Below the pieces are notes generated by a model. It had not been told where the DNA came from, ran no database searches, and saw only the letters and a program-made list of their open reading frames with translations. From assembly GCF_016654005.1 (NCBI RefSeq), contig NZ_JAEPWN010000009.1:62001-126000 (forward strand): a stretch of 64,000 bases of DNA, given 5' to 3'. Made by a program: the position numbers and the translations under genes. Shown here piece after piece: positions 35,293 through 45,388 of the stretch. This DNA is from Brevundimonas nasdae (GTDB lineage: Bacteria > Pseudomonadota > Alphaproteobacteria > Caulobacterales > Caulobacteraceae). Position 1 is the stretch's first letter. The number at the start of each line of letters is the position of its first letter.

Positions 35293-35604
35293 TCAGGCGA
35301 CCAGATTGACGACGCCCTGGTCGATGTAGCGGCGGGCGGCCTTCTGGGCCTCGGAAATCTCTTCCCGATCCATCTCCATGCTCATCTCGCGGCGATAGAC
35401 CCGCGCCTCAACTGAGCCCTTCATGGCGGCCAGGTTGAAGATCATATGGGCCGAGACCCGGTCCATCGGGCAACCGCCCGAACCGGCCGAATACATCATG
35501 CCCAGCTTGAACAGGTCGTCGCCCGACATGTCCACGGTCTGCAGCGGCAGGCCTTCATCATCCGATCCAGCCTGCAGATCGTGCGCCAATTCTTGCACTA
35601 TCAT
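35293..35604 (-). CDS. Small Sel1-repeat-like protein
   Basis: 103-residue protein with one helical Sel1/TPR-like unit: DLFKLGMMYSAGSGGCPMDRVSAHMIFNLAAMKGSVEAR. It is followed by the helical tail MSMEMDREEISEAQKAARRYID, a common layout in small alphaproteobacterial Sel1 proteins, usually protein-binding and of unknown role. There is no signal peptide. I chose ATG 35604 because GGGAG lies 8 nt upstream; a TTG at 35619 overlaps that site. It converges on hfsD with 7 nt between stops. Confidence 0.72.
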   Translation of the reverse strand: MIVQELAHDLQAGSDDEGLPLQTVDMSGDDLFKLGMMYSAGSGGCPMDRVSAHMIFNLAAMKGSVEARVYRREMSMEMDREEISEAQKAARRYIDQGVVNLVA

Positions 35605-35777
35605 CACCGTATCTCCCAAACAGGCGTCATTCTGAGCCTGCCTTCTGATACGCGATCAAATACCGACGGTTTGAAGTTAAAGTTAACGACAAAAGGCCGC
35701 ACCGAATTTTTCAGTAAAGCAGGTTCGAATACTCCCCGCTCGATTCACACCTCTGAAATACTTCGGAAATCTCTTGT

Positions 35778-36503
35778 TTACGTCTTGTGCGCCCGTTGAC
35801 CGAACAGGATCCGGCGCGCCGCCTCTGCATCCTTGCCAGATCCGCCTGCATTGCCGCGCAACTCCTCCAGCAACGCCCTGCCTTTCCTGACCGCCGGCCG
35901 CGCGCCCACACGCTCCAGCCAGGCCGCCAGCTTGGGGAAGTCCTGCATGTTCTGCCCCTGCAGGCCGGGCAGAACCCACGGCCAGGCCGCCATGTCGGCG
36001 ATGGAGTATTCACCCGCCAGATAGTCGCGATCCCGCAACCGCCGCTCCATCACGCCGTACAACCGGTGCGTCTCGTTGGTATAGCGCCGCACCCCGTAGG
36101 CGATCTGGCGCTGGTCCAGGATCATCGCAGGGGCATACTGGCGGAAATGATGCGTCTGGCCCGCCATCGGCCCCAGCCCGCCGACCTGCCAGAACAGCCA
36201 TTGATCGACCTCGACCTTGCCGCGCGGATCGGCAGGATAGAACTGGCCTGACTTGATCCCGAGGTATTGCAGGATAGCGCCGGATTCAAAGATCGACAGG
36301 GGCTCTCCGCCCGGCCCATCCGGATCGATGATCGCAGGCATCCGGCCGTTGGGGCTGATAGCTTGGAACTCTGGCGAAAACTGTTCGCCCGCCCCGATAT
36401 TCACCGGCTTCACCACATACGGCAGTCCCATCTCCTCCAGCGCGATGGAGATTTTCCAGCCGTTCGGCGTGGGCCAGTACCAGAGTTCAATCGGCCTGCT
36501 CAT
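35778..36503 (-). CDS. Glutathione S-transferase family protein (YfcG/YghU-like)
   Basis: Cytoplasmic GST-fold protein of 241 residues. The N-terminal thioredoxin-like domain (1-85) has IELWYWPTPNGWKISIALEEMGLPY, NGRMPAIIDPDG and FESGAILQYLG, which bind glutathione. The helical domain (about 95-220) has WLFWQVGGLGPMAGQTHHF and the N-capping region EYSIADMAAWPWV. The pattern is that of disulfide-bond oxidoreductases YfcG and YghU (Nu class) rather than drug-conjugating GSTs. ATG 36503 has AAGGAGAA 7 nt upstream. A longer frame to 36629 lacks such a site. Confidence 0.85.
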   Translation of the reverse strand: MSRPIELWYWPTPNGWKISIALEEMGLPYVVKPVNIGAGEQFSPEFQAISPNGRMPAIIDPDGPGGEPLSIFESGAILQYLGIKSGQFYPADPRGKVEVDQWLFWQVGGLGPMAGQTHHFRQYAPAMILDQRQIAYGVRRYTNETHRLYGVMERRLRDRDYLAGEYSIADMAAWPWVLPGLQGQNMQDFPKLAAWLERVGARPAVRKGRALLEELRGNAGGSGKDAEAARRILFGQRAHKT

Positions 36504-36679
36504 CTGCGCTTCTCCTTGAGGTTCAGGGACATTTTGGCGCACTGACGCCGCCGCGCAATGCACCATATCAATCCTGACACGGTCGTTCAGGACGCGTTCA
36601 GGCGCACAATCCGACCCTCGTCTCATCACCGGACCAAAGGACGGCGCTTCCGTCGGCGGGTCCAGAATGGAGCACGAAG

Positions 36680-37189
36680 ATGAACCGCCTCACCAAGGCC
36701 GCCGTCGTCGCCCTCGCCCTGTCGACCTCGGCTGTGCCGTTGCTCGCAGAGGCGCAAAGCCGCGACCGACGCGAATATCGCGATGATCGCCGCTACGACA
36801 ATCGCCACAACTATCGCCCCGATTACCGCCCCGACAATCGGGATCGCCGTGACTACCGCAACGACTATCGCAATGATCGTTGGGACCGGAACAACCGCGA
36901 CTGGTGGCGCGGACGCTCGGACTTCCGGGGCTACAACGGCCCGCGCAGCGGCTATTGGTACGCGCCCAGCTACGGCTACTACCGCGTCGATCCCCGCTAT
37001 TCGGGCTATCGCTGGCGCGCAGGCGGATACCTGCCGCCGCAGTACCGCAGCTATTATGTCCGCGACCCGTATGTTTACAATCTGCGGCCCGCGCCCCGCG
37101 GCTACCGCTATGTTCACGCCGGCAACGACATCGTCCTGATGGCCGTCGCCACCGGCCTGATCGCCAGCGTCATCTCGGGCGTCTATTGA
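36680..37189 (+). CDS. RcnB-family exported protein
   Basis: Secreted protein of 169 residues. The signal peptide (1-25) ends AEAQS. A low-complexity Arg/Asp/Tyr stretch (about 27-75) is followed by the RcnB-type core ([45 protein letters not shown]). It closes with [28 protein letters not shown], the usual family ending. E. coli RcnB is a periplasmic protein affecting Ni/Co levels; in alphaproteobacteria the family is expanded and mostly uncharacterised. The next gene is a longer paralogue with the same core, which suggests duplication. Confidence 0.75.
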   Translation: MNRLTKAAVVALALSTSAVPLLAEAQSRDRREYRDDRRYDNRHNYRPDYRPDNRDRRDYRNDYRNDRWDRNNRDWWRGRSDFRGYNGPRSGYWYAPSYGYYRVDPRYSGYRWRAGGYLPPQYRSYYVRDPYVYNLRPAPRGYRYVHAGNDIVLMAVATGLIASVISGVY

Positions 37190-37212
37190 GGCCCACGCGG
37201 CGACGCTTCTTC

Positions 37213-37244
37213 AGCCTCGCGGGCGCTGGCCCGCGGGGCTTTTT
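37213..37244 (+). terminator. Rho-independent terminator between the two RcnB-like genes
   Basis: 12-bp stem (37213-37224 with 37229-37240, one G-U pair), GCTG loop, then a T run. It stops transcription of the first RcnB-like gene. Confidence 0.88.
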
Positions 37245-37358
37245 CATCGGCTGCTTCCAGCAGTCTGTTGATTGCTAACAATGTTCAGCCTGGGTTCATC
37301 GACAAAGACGAAGATCACCTCAAGCCGCTGGAGAACCGGCGTGCAGGAACCAAAGACC

Positions 37359-38375
37359 ATGAAACGCCTCTTGTTGGCTTTCACCGCCGTCGCCGCCTTC
37401 GCCGGTCCGCTCGCCGCGCCGATCCAGGCTCTGGCCCAGGATCAGCCCCAGCCCAGCCGCGAACGCCCGTCGCGTGGCGGCGATGGCCCGCGCGCCATGC
37501 GCCCGGATCGCTCGGGAATGTCCGAGCGTCCCAGCCGTCCAGAGACCAGCCAGCCGCGTCCCTCGCGACCCGATGGCGGCTGGACCCGTCCTGACAGGCC
37601 CAACACAGGCGGCGAGCGTCCTAGCCGTCCCGATCGCCCTGATCGCCCGAACACCGGCGGCGCCCGCCCGGATCGTCCGGAAGGCGGCTGGAACCGTCCC
37701 GACCGTCCCGGAACCGGCCAGCCCAGCCGCCCCGACAATGGCGGCGGACAGCGGCCTGACCGTCCTGACAACGGCTGGAACCGTCCAGATCGTCCCAACA
37801 ATGGCGGCAATCGTCCCGACCGCCCCGACAACGGCTGGAACCGTCCAGATCGGCCGAGCAACGGCGGCAATCGCCCCGACCGCCCTGACAACGGCTGGAA
37901 TCGTCCAGATCGCCCTGGTGCGGGACGCCCGGACAACAACTGGAACCGTCCCGGCCAGCCCAACCGTCCCGGGAACAACTGGAACAACGGTCGTGATCGC
38001 GACCGCATCCAGCGCGAGTTCCGCCAGCGGTTCAACAGCAACCAGTGGCGTCGCGACTTCTATCGCGACCGCAACCCGAACTGGTGGCGCAATGACAACC
38101 GCTTCCGGGGCTACAGCGGCGTGCGCGTCGGCTTCTATTTCGCGCCGGGATGGGGCTATTACAGCGTCCCCCGCTCCTATTGGGGTCGCTACTGGTCGGT
38201 GGGTCAGTATCTGCCCGACATCTTCTGGCGCTACCAGTTGAACGACTGGCGCACCTACGGCCTCGGCTATCCGCCCGAGGGCACGCGCTGGGTCTCGGTC
38301 GATAACACCATCTATCTGATCGACGACTATGACGGTTACATCATCGACGTCATCCGCGACGCCTGGCGCTGGTGA
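37359..38375 (+). CDS. RcnB-family exported protein with Pro-Asp-Arg repeat region
   Basis: 338-residue secreted protein. Signal peptide 1-27 (ending ALAQ). A long disordered region (about 67-210) is built of PDRP-type repeats, with three near-identical 20-residue units at 131-190. The C-terminal RcnB core is paralogous to the preceding gene (NWWRNDNRFRGYSGVRVGFYFAPGWGYY, QYLPDIFWRYQLNDWRTYGL, WVSVDNTIYLIDDYDGYIIDVI). ATG 37359 is used because it opens the signal peptide; the frame upstream to 37272 has none. The repeat could be a spacer, a metal- or polyanion-binding brush, or surface-exposed. Length probably varies between strains. Confidence 0.72.
   Translation: MKRLLLAFTAVAAFAGPLAAPIQALAQDQPQPSRERPSRGGDGPRAMRPDRSGMSERPSRPETSQPRPSRPDGGWTRPDRPNTGGERPSRPDRPDRPNTGGARPDRPEGGWNRPDRPGTGQPSRPDNGGGQRPDRPDNGWNRPDRPNNGGNRPDRPDNGWNRPDRPSNGGNRPDRPDNGWNRPDRPGAGRPDNNWNRPGQPNRPGNNWNNGRDRDRIQREFRQRFNSNQWRRDFYRDRNPNWWRNDNRFRGYSGVRVGFYFAPGWGYYSVPRSYWGRYWSVGQYLPDIFWRYQLNDWRTYGLGYPPEGTRWVSVDNTIYLIDDYDGYIIDVIRDAWRW
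37749..37928 (+). repeat. Three tandem 60-nt coding repeats
   Basis: Three consecutive 60-nt units encode (N/Q)RPDRPDNGWNRPDRPNNGG-like 20-mers with few differences. They lie inside a wider 10-residue periodicity spanning about 37557-37990. The low DNA divergence points to recent slippage or unequal exchange. Confidence 0.85.
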
Positions 38376-38385
38376 CGAACACGAC

Positions 38386-38420
38386 AAAGGCCCGGAGATC
38401 GCTCTCCGGGCCTTTTTTTT
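38386..38420 (+). terminator. Rho-independent terminator after the repeat-containing RcnB-like gene
   Basis: Perfect 13-bp stem (38386-38398 with 38403-38415), TCGC loop and a run of eight T. Between it and the gatB stop (38551) are 130 nt with further GC-rich hairpins (about 38510-38548) but no gene. Confidence 0.95.
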
Positions 38421-38550
38421 GTGTCAGCGTTCAGAAACCGCCGCCCTCTCGAACTACCCGCCCCCTCGCCCTGTCGCTCAAGCAGCGAGCGACCGCATCG
38501 CGAGCGTTAGCGGCCCGCCGGGGGCTTGGGGGCCGCAGCCTCCCCAGGCA

Positions 38551-40053
<1,503 letters not shown>

Positions 40054-40150
40054 GTGTTCGTCCTAGCGCCCCGATGGACGCGGAGAAAGAGCCTGTCGTA
40101 ATGATGACGCGAAACTGCGTGCATCTTCACCTTCTCAACGGAGATTTTCG

Positions 40151-40495
40151 ATGATCAAGACCCTGTTCGCCACCGCTGCCGCCTCGCTCCTGATCGCAGG
40201 CGCCGCCTCCGCCCAGACCGCGCAACCCGCCCCTGCTCCGGCCGCAGCGCCCGCAGCGTCAGACCACGCCCATCACGCCCGCCCCACCATCGACAGTTCG
40301 ATAGAAGACCTGATCGCCAATCCCGCGACCAAAGCGGTGCTGGACAAGCACCTGCCGGGCATCAGCAGCCATCCGGCCTATGACCAGTTCAAGGCCTTGA
40401 CCCTGGCCCAGATCGCGCCCTTCTCCGAAGGCCACATCACCGACGAGAAGATCGCCGCCATCGACGCCGACCTGAAGGCGCTTCCGGCGCAGTAA
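40151..40495 (+). CDS. Small exported protein of unknown function between gatA and gatB
   Basis: 114-residue protein with a clear signal peptide (1-21, ending ASAQ), an Ala/Pro-rich linker with His (about 22-45), and a compact helical domain. The domain reads DSSIEDLIANPATKAVLDKHLPGISSHP, then LTLAQIAPFSEGHITDEKIAAIDADLKAL. From memory, a similar stretch occurs as a C-terminal appendage in some secreted enzymes of Caulobacterales and Sphingomonadales, but I cannot verify that. The function is unknown. It has a purine-rich site (GGAG) before the ATG and its own terminator, so it looks expressed. Confidence 0.72.
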   Translation: MIKTLFATAAASLLIAGAASAQTAQPAPAPAAAPAASDHAHHARPTIDSSIEDLIANPATKAVLDKHLPGISSHPAYDQFKALTLAQIAPFSEGHITDEKIAAIDADLKALPAQ

Positions 40496-40500
40496 TCAAA

Positions 40501-40529
40501 AAAAGGGCCCGCGATCTGCGGGCCCTTTT
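40501..40529. terminator. Bidirectional Rho-independent terminator
   Basis: Perfect 12-bp stem AAAAGGGCCCGC (40501-40512) with GCGGGCCCTTTT (40518-40529) and a 5-nt loop. T runs occur on both sides, so it serves both the small exported-protein gene (plus) and gatA (minus). Confidence 0.92.
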
Positions 40530-40533
40530 CATT

Positions 40534-42012
40534 TCACCACCACTTGCCGGGTTTGGCCGTGAAGCCCGCCGCACGTTCCAGCGCCGCGCCGACCTGGAAG
40601 ACGGTCGCTTCGTCCAGCGCCTTGCCGATGACCTGAAGGCCCAGCGGCAGACCACCGGAATCCATGCCCGCAGGCACCGAGATGCCCGGCAGACCGGCCA
40701 GATTGGTCGTCACGGTGAAGACGTCGTTCAGATACATGGTCAGGGGGTCGATCTGCTTGTCGCCCAGCGCGAATGCAGCTGACGGCGTCGACGGCGTCAG
40801 GATGGCGTCCACCTGGCCCCAGACGTTGTCGAAATCCTCGGCGATGCGGCGACGCACCTTCAGCGCCTTGACGTAATAGGCGTCATAGAAACCGGCCGAC
40901 AGCACATAGGCGCCGATGGTCAGGCGACGTTGCACTTCCTTGCCAAAGCCCTCGGCGCGGGAGGTGGCGTACAGGTCGTCCAGCGACTTGAACTCATCCG
41001 CCCGGTGTCCGAACCGCATCCCGTCGTAACGGGCCAGGTTCGACGACGCCTCGGCGGGCGCCACGATATAATAGGTCGGCAGGGCGTATTTGGTGTGCGG
41101 CAGGCTGATCTCGACGATCTCGCAACCGGCGTCTTTCAGCCAGGCCACGCCCTGATCCCACAGGGCCTGGATTTCAGCAGGCATCCCGTCCACGACATAT
41201 TCGCGCGGCACGCCGATGCGCAGGCCCTTCACCGACTTGCCGACCGACTGGGTCCAGTCGGGCGTCGGGATGTCCAGGCTGGTCGAATCCTTGACGTCGA
41301 ACGAGCACATGGATTGCAGCAGCAGCGCCGCGTCCTCGACCGTCTTGGTGATCGGTCCGGCCTGATCCAGCGAGGAGGCGAACGCCACCATGCCGAAGCG
41401 GCTGGCGCGGCCATAGGTCGGCTTGATGCCCACGGTGCCGGTGAAGGCGGCGGGCTGGCGGATTGAGCCGCCGGTGTCGGATGCGGTCGCGGCCAGACAC
41501 AGGTCCGCCGCCACAGCCGAGGCCGAACCGCCCGACGAGCCGCCCGGCGTCAATTCGGCGTCGGAGCCGTTCGACTTCCACGGGTTCTTCACGGGACCAA
41601 AGGCTGAGGTCTCGTTGGACGAGCCCATGGCGAACTCGTCCATGTTCAGCTTGCCCAACATGACCGCACCGTCGCGCCACAGATTGGCGGTCACGGTCGA
41701 TTCATAAGGCGGGACAAAGCCGCGCAGCATGTTGGAGCCTGCCGTCGTCTGCACGCCCTCGGTGCAGAACAGGTCCTTGATGCCCAGGGGCGCGCCTTCC
41801 AGCACGCCGCCCTCGCCTGCCGCCAGACGAGCGTCGGACGCCTTGGCCATCTCCAGCGCCTTGTCCGCCGTCACCTCGACATAGGCGTTCAGCGTAGGAT
41901 TGGCGGCTTCGATCTTGGTCAGAAAGGCCTGGGTGATTTCAGCCGAGGAGAAATCCTTGGCCTTCAGGCCGTCGACGGCCGCCTTCAGGGTCAGATTGGT
42001 CAGGTCGCTCAT
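40534..42012 (-). CDS. gatA: Asp-tRNA(Asn)/Glu-tRNA(Gln) amidotransferase subunit A
   Basis: Glutaminase subunit of GatCAB that frees ammonia from glutamine; 492 residues. Amidase-signature Ser-Ser-Lys triad: K79 in LGIKDLF, the cis-Ser near 159 in [12 protein letters not shown], and the nucleophile near 183 in [16 protein letters not shown] 42012 follows the gatC stop by 1 nt, so gatC and gatA are coupled; a longer frame to 42066 lies inside gatC. The C-terminal ALERAAGF is typical. Confidence 0.96.
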   Translation of the reverse strand: MSDLTNLTLKAAVDGLKAKDFSSAEITQAFLTKIEAANPTLNAYVEVTADKALEMAKASDARLAAGEGGVLEGAPLGIKDLFCTEGVQTTAGSNMLRGFVPPYESTVTANLWRDGAVMLGKLNMDEFAMGSSNETSAFGPVKNPWKSNGSDAELTPGGSSGGSASAVAADLCLAATASDTGGSIRQPAAFTGTVGIKPTYGRASRFGMVAFASSLDQAGPITKTVEDAALLLQSMCSFDVKDSTSLDIPTPDWTQSVGKSVKGLRIGVPREYVVDGMPAEIQALWDQGVAWLKDAGCEIVEISLPHTKYALPTYYIVAPAEASSNLARYDGMRFGHRADEFKSLDDLYATSRAEGFGKEVQRRLTIGAYVLSAGFYDAYYVKALKVRRRIAEDFDNVWGQVDAILTPSTPSAAFALGDKQIDPLTMYLNDVFTVTTNLAGLPGISVPAGMDSGGLPLGLQVIGKALDEATVFQVGAALERAAGFTAKPGKWW

Positions 42013-42013
42013 A

Positions 42014-42301
42014 CTATTCGACCACCTTGGGCACGACGAAGAAGCCATCAGCCGACTTCGGGGCATTGGACAGAACGGCGTCGCGCTTGGCGCCGTCGGT
42101 GACGATGTCGTCGCGCAGACGCAGCGGCTGGGCCACGTTCGAGGTCATCGGCTCCACGCCTTCGACATCCACCTGATCCAACTGCTCGATCCAGGCCAGG
42201 ATGCCGTTCAGCTCCTGCGCCAGCGGCTCCAGCCGGTCTTCGGGGGTCTTGATGCGGGCGAGATGCGCAACCTTGCGCACCGTCGCAGCGTCGATGGCCA
42301 T
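42014..42301 (-). CDS. gatC: Asp-tRNA(Asn)/Glu-tRNA(Gln) amidotransferase subunit C
   Basis: Small belt-like subunit of 95 residues that stabilises GatA-GatB. Characteristic [45 protein letters not shown] and the conserved end FFVVPKVVE. First gene of the gatC-gatA pair. Confidence 0.95.
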   Translation of the reverse strand: MAIDAATVRKVAHLARIKTPEDRLEPLAQELNGILAWIEQLDQVDVEGVEPMTSNVAQPLRLRDDIVTDGAKRDAVLSNAPKSADGFFVVPKVVE

Positions 42302-42370
42302 GCGGCCCTCCAGTCATGCGAGATTAAGCCGTGGTGACTAACGACCCGTGCCCGGATTCACAAGGTTTGG

Positions 42371-42883
42371 TCAGTCCGAGGACGCCACTGAAATTGCATC
42401 CGGCGGCGCGTCGCCTGTGTTGTCGAAGCTGACGTGGATGAACCGGGGGCTGTTCTTGACGCTGCCATCCTCTGACGCCGCGTCCTGACGCACCGCCAGC
42501 ACGACCTTGCCCGGCGCGGATTCGACCACCCGCCATTCATTGAAATCGCCGATGGGATAGACCCGCCACCCCTCGTCCGCCCCCGCGAACAGCCCGAAAT
42601 AGGTCACCAGCCCGTTCAGCGCCGGATCACCGCCCGAGACGCTGAAAACCTTGGCGTTCAGGCGGGGCAGAAGCTCCAGTTGCGACACGCCCGCCGCCTG
42701 CTGCAGACCGGGCTCGACAAGGGCGGGCATGGCCACGCCCGGTCCGGCAGGTGCCGCCGGAGCCTTGGCGACGGACAGGGGCGTGGGCGGCGGCGACGCC
42801 TTGGGGCGGCCTTTCGGCGCGTCAGGCTCGCCGCAGGCGGCAAGGCCCAGAACAACAGACAGGATCAGGATCATGCGTGTCAT
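42371..42883 (-). CDS. Putative lipoprotein of unknown function
   Basis: 170 residues. ATG 42883 starts a lipoprotein signal, MTRMILILSVVLGLAAC, with the lipid Cys at 17. A Pro/Ala-rich linker (about 20-55) is followed by a domain of about 110 residues (LLPRLNAKVFSVSGGDPALNGLVTYFGLFAGADEGWRVYPIGDFNEWRVVES), which looks beta-rich. I do not recognise the family. The frame is open upstream to 43198 but that part is antisense to ruvX. It diverges from ruvX (52 nt between starts) and lies upstream of gatC in the same direction, 69 nt away. Confidence 0.75.
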   Translation of the reverse strand: MTRMILILSVVLGLAACGEPDAPKGRPKASPPPTPLSVAKAPAAPAGPGVAMPALVEPGLQQAAGVSQLELLPRLNAKVFSVSGGDPALNGLVTYFGLFAGADEGWRVYPIGDFNEWRVVESAPGKVVLAVRQDAASEDGSVKNSPRFIHVSFDNTGDAPPDAISVASSD

Positions 42884-42934
42884 TCCCGCACCATCGCCTT
42901 TGACTTCGCCGCGCGCCAGTCCTAACCGCAGGCC

Positions 42935-43414
42935 GTGCCCGTTCTTGACCTCCTCGACCTGCCCGCCGCCTGCCCGCCCGACACCCCGTGGATGGGGCTG
43001 GACCTGGGCGAAAAGACCATCGGCGTCGCCGTGTCGGATTCCACGCGCCTGATCGCCTCGCCGCTGGAGCTGATCCGCAAGTCCAAGTTCACCATCGAGG
43101 CGGAACACCTGTTCAAGCTGATGGCCCACCGCAAGGTGTCGGCCCTGGTCATAGGCCTGCCCGCCAACATGGATGGCACCGAAGGCCCGCGCGCCCAATC
43201 CTGCCGCGCCTTCGCCCGTAATCTGGAACGGCTGCGTCCCGTCAATATCGCCTTCTGGGACGAGCGCCTGTCCACCAGCGCTGTCGAACGCTTCCTGATC
43301 GAAGACCTGGACCTGAACCGCAAGCGCCGCGCCCAGGTCGTGGACCGCACCGCCGCCGCCTGGATTCTGCAGGGGGCGCTGGATCGGGTGCGGGATCAGG
43401 CGACCTGGATTTGA
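42935..43414 (+). CDS. ruvX: Putative pre-16S rRNA nuclease / Holliday-junction resolvase YqgF
   Basis: RNase H-fold nuclease of 159 residues, essential in E. coli for 16S rRNA 5' end maturation. Motifs: MGLDLGEKTIGVAVSD with the first catalytic Asp, VIGLPANMDGTEGPRAQSCRAF, FWDERLSTSAVERFL with the central acidic residue, and VVDRTAAAWILQGALD with the final Asp. GTG start at 42935. Its TGA overlaps the TTG start of the AEC gene. Confidence 0.92.
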   Translation: MPVLDLLDLPAACPPDTPWMGLDLGEKTIGVAVSDSTRLIASPLELIRKSKFTIEAEHLFKLMAHRKVSALVIGLPANMDGTEGPRAQSCRAFARNLERLRPVNIAFWDERLSTSAVERFLIEDLDLNRKRRAQVVDRTAAAWILQGALDRVRDQATWI

Positions 43415-44334
43415 CAGCCCTGATTGCGGGCATCCTGCCCGTCTTTCTGATGATCGCCCTGGGCTACGGCCTGCGCAAATCCGGCTTCCTGCCCGACGAA
43501 GCCTGGCGGCCCATTGAGAAGCTGTCGATCAACATCTTCTACCCCAGCTTCCTGATCCCCGCGATCTGGCACGCCGATCTGGCGGGCGGCGGCGCGACAG
43601 TTGCAGGCTCCGCCGCCGTGGGCGCGACCCTGATCGTGGCGGCGGCGACGCTGGCGGCCAAGCCGCTGATCACGCTGGACGGCCCCGCCTACACCAGTGT
43701 CTTCCAAGGCGTGATCCGCTGGAACAGCTTCGTCTTCGTGCCGGTGATCCAGTCGATCTACGGCTCCGAAGGCACGGCCCTGGCCGCCGTGGCCATCGCC
43801 TTCATCATTCCGGTGACCAACATCGCCTGCGTCGCGGTCCTGGCCCGATGGGGCGCATTGCACCGCGAGCCCTCGGTGCTTGGGCTGCTGAAGTCGATGA
43901 TCGCCAACCCGATCCTGCTGGCTTGCCTGATCGGGCTGGCGCTGAACTTGCTGCGTGTGCCGCTGATCCCCGGCCTGTCCGAGGTGATGGACCTTCTGGG
44001 CGCCGCCGCCTTGCCGCTGGGCCTGATCGTCGCCGGAGCCGGTCTGTCCTTCGCCGAGGTCAAACGCCGTCGAAAAACCATCGCCGCCGTCACCCTGGTC
44101 AAGCTGGGCGTCATGCCGCCGCTGATGTGGTTCATCGCCTGGGCCTTGGGCGGTGACAGTCTGGCGCAGGGCATCGCCCTGATTTGCGGCGCCGCGCCGG
44201 GCTCGGCGGCCTCCTATGTTCTGGCGCGTCAGATGGGCGGCGACGCGCCCCTGATCGCGGGCGTCATCGCCCTGACCACCGTGGGCAGCGCCGTGGTCAT
44301 CCCCATCCTGCTGGCCCTGTTCCACTTCACCTGA
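43411..44334 (+). CDS. AEC-family transporter
   Basis: Inner-membrane carrier of 307 residues with about 10 hydrophobic helices, of the auxin-efflux-carrier/malate permease family. The N-terminus [40 protein letters not shown] is the family signature, and the C-terminal half has [14 protein letters not shown]. The start is a TTG at 43411 overlapping the ruvX TGA; the first membrane helix begins at once, so no later start is credible. The substrate is unknown, probably a small organic anion or metabolite. Confidence 0.85.
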   Translation: MTALIAGILPVFLMIALGYGLRKSGFLPDEAWRPIEKLSINIFYPSFLIPAIWHADLAGGGATVAGSAAVGATLIVAAATLAAKPLITLDGPAYTSVFQGVIRWNSFVFVPVIQSIYGSEGTALAAVAIAFIIPVTNIACVAVLARWGALHREPSVLGLLKSMIANPILLACLIGLALNLLRVPLIPGLSEVMDLLGAAALPLGLIVAGAGLSFAEVKRRRKTIAAVTLVKLGVMPPLMWFIAWALGGDSLAQGIALICGAAPGSAASYVLARQMGGDAPLIAGVIALTTVGSAVVIPILLALFHFT

Positions 44335-44404
44335 CTGGCGCGCCCCCAAGTCTGGTGCCCAAAGTCTGGCGTTTGCGGCGAGTCACGCCTATAGCCGCGT
44401 CTCG

Positions 44405-45388
44405 ATGACCCAGCCCTCCCTCGTCACCGACCAGACCATTCAGGAGCGGCTGATCCCGTTCCCGAAATCCCACTTCCTCGCCGCATCGGACCTCAATCCG
44501 TTCGTGACGCCGCAGTTGCTGGACCTGGCCGACGCCTTCGTCGACTTCAATCGGCAATCCTCCAAGGCGCTGGACGTGCTGCACGGCCGCACGGTCGTGA
44601 ACCTGTTCTTCGAGAACTCGACCCGCACCAGCTCCTCGTTCGAGATCGCGGCCAAGCGTCTGGGCGCCGACGTGGTCACCATGCCGGTCGCCTCGTCTTC
44701 GGTGAAGAAGGGCGAGACGCTGATCGACACGGCGGTCACCCTGAACGCCATGAAGCCCGACATTCTGGTCATCCGCCACTCGGCCTCGGGCGCTGCTGAA
44801 CTGCTCAGCCAGAAGGTCGGCTGCGCGGTCGTCAACGCGGGCGACGGCCGCCACGAACACCCGACCCAGGCCCTGCTGGACCTGCTGTCCATGCGCCGCG
44901 CCCTGGGCGATGTGACCAGCCTGACCGTCGCCATCTGTGGCGACATCACCCACAGTCGCGTGGCCCGTTCCAACGTCGCCCTGTTGCAGATGATGGGCGC
45001 GCGCGTCCGCCTGATCGGCCCGCCGACCCTGGTGCCCGGCGACGCCGACCGCTGGGGCTGCGAGGTCTTCCACGACATGCGCGAGGGCCTGCAGGGCTGC
45101 GACGTCGTCATGATGCTGCGCCTGCAGTTGGAGCGGATGGCCGGGGCCCTGGTCCCCTCCACCCGCGAGTATTTCCGCTTCTGGGGTCTGGACCGCGAGA
45201 AACTGGCCTGGGCCAATCCCGGCGCCAAGGTCATGCACCCCGGACCGATGAACCGCGGCGTCGAGATCGATTCCGATGTCGCCGACGATCTGAACGTCTC
45301 CCTGATCCAGGATCAAGTCGAGATGGGCGTCGCCGCCCGCATGGCCGTTCTGGCCTCACTCTCCGCCCGTTGGGGAGACGCCCGATGA
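44405..45388 (+). CDS. pyrB: Aspartate carbamoyltransferase, catalytic subunit
   Basis: Second enzyme of pyrimidine synthesis: carbamoyl phosphate plus aspartate to carbamoyl aspartate. 327 residues. STRTS at 72-76 binds carbamoyl phosphate; [14 protein letters not shown] and [12 protein letters not shown] are further signatures. The loop residues SSVKKGE (near 99-105) supply the Ser and Lys from the neighbouring subunit. It overlaps the next gene by ATGA. No regulatory pyrI is present, and the partner is a non-catalytic dihydroorotase, as in class A aspartate transcarbamoylases of Pseudomonas. Confidence 0.95.
   Translation: MTQPSLVTDQTIQERLIPFPKSHFLAASDLNPFVTPQLLDLADAFVDFNRQSSKALDVLHGRTVVNLFFENSTRTSSSFEIAAKRLGADVVTMPVASSSVKKGETLIDTAVTLNAMKPDILVIRHSASGAAELLSQKVGCAVVNAGDGRHEHPTQALLDLLSMRRALGDVTSLTVAICGDITHSRVARSNVALLQMMGARVRLIGPPTLVPGDADRWGCEVFHDMREGLQGCDVVMMLRLQLERMAGALVPSTREYFRFWGLDREKLAWANPGAKVMHPGPMNRGVEIDSDVADDLNVSLIQDQVEMGVAARMAVLASLSARWGDAR

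Noticed and set aside
37320..38387. Minus-strand frame with Ala/Val/Ile-rich repeats
   Set aside because: The repeats are only the complement of the PDRP-coding repeats of the plus-strand gene.
42884..43198. N-terminal extension of the lipoprotein gene
   Set aside because: Antisense to ruvX; the signal peptide starts at ATG 42883.
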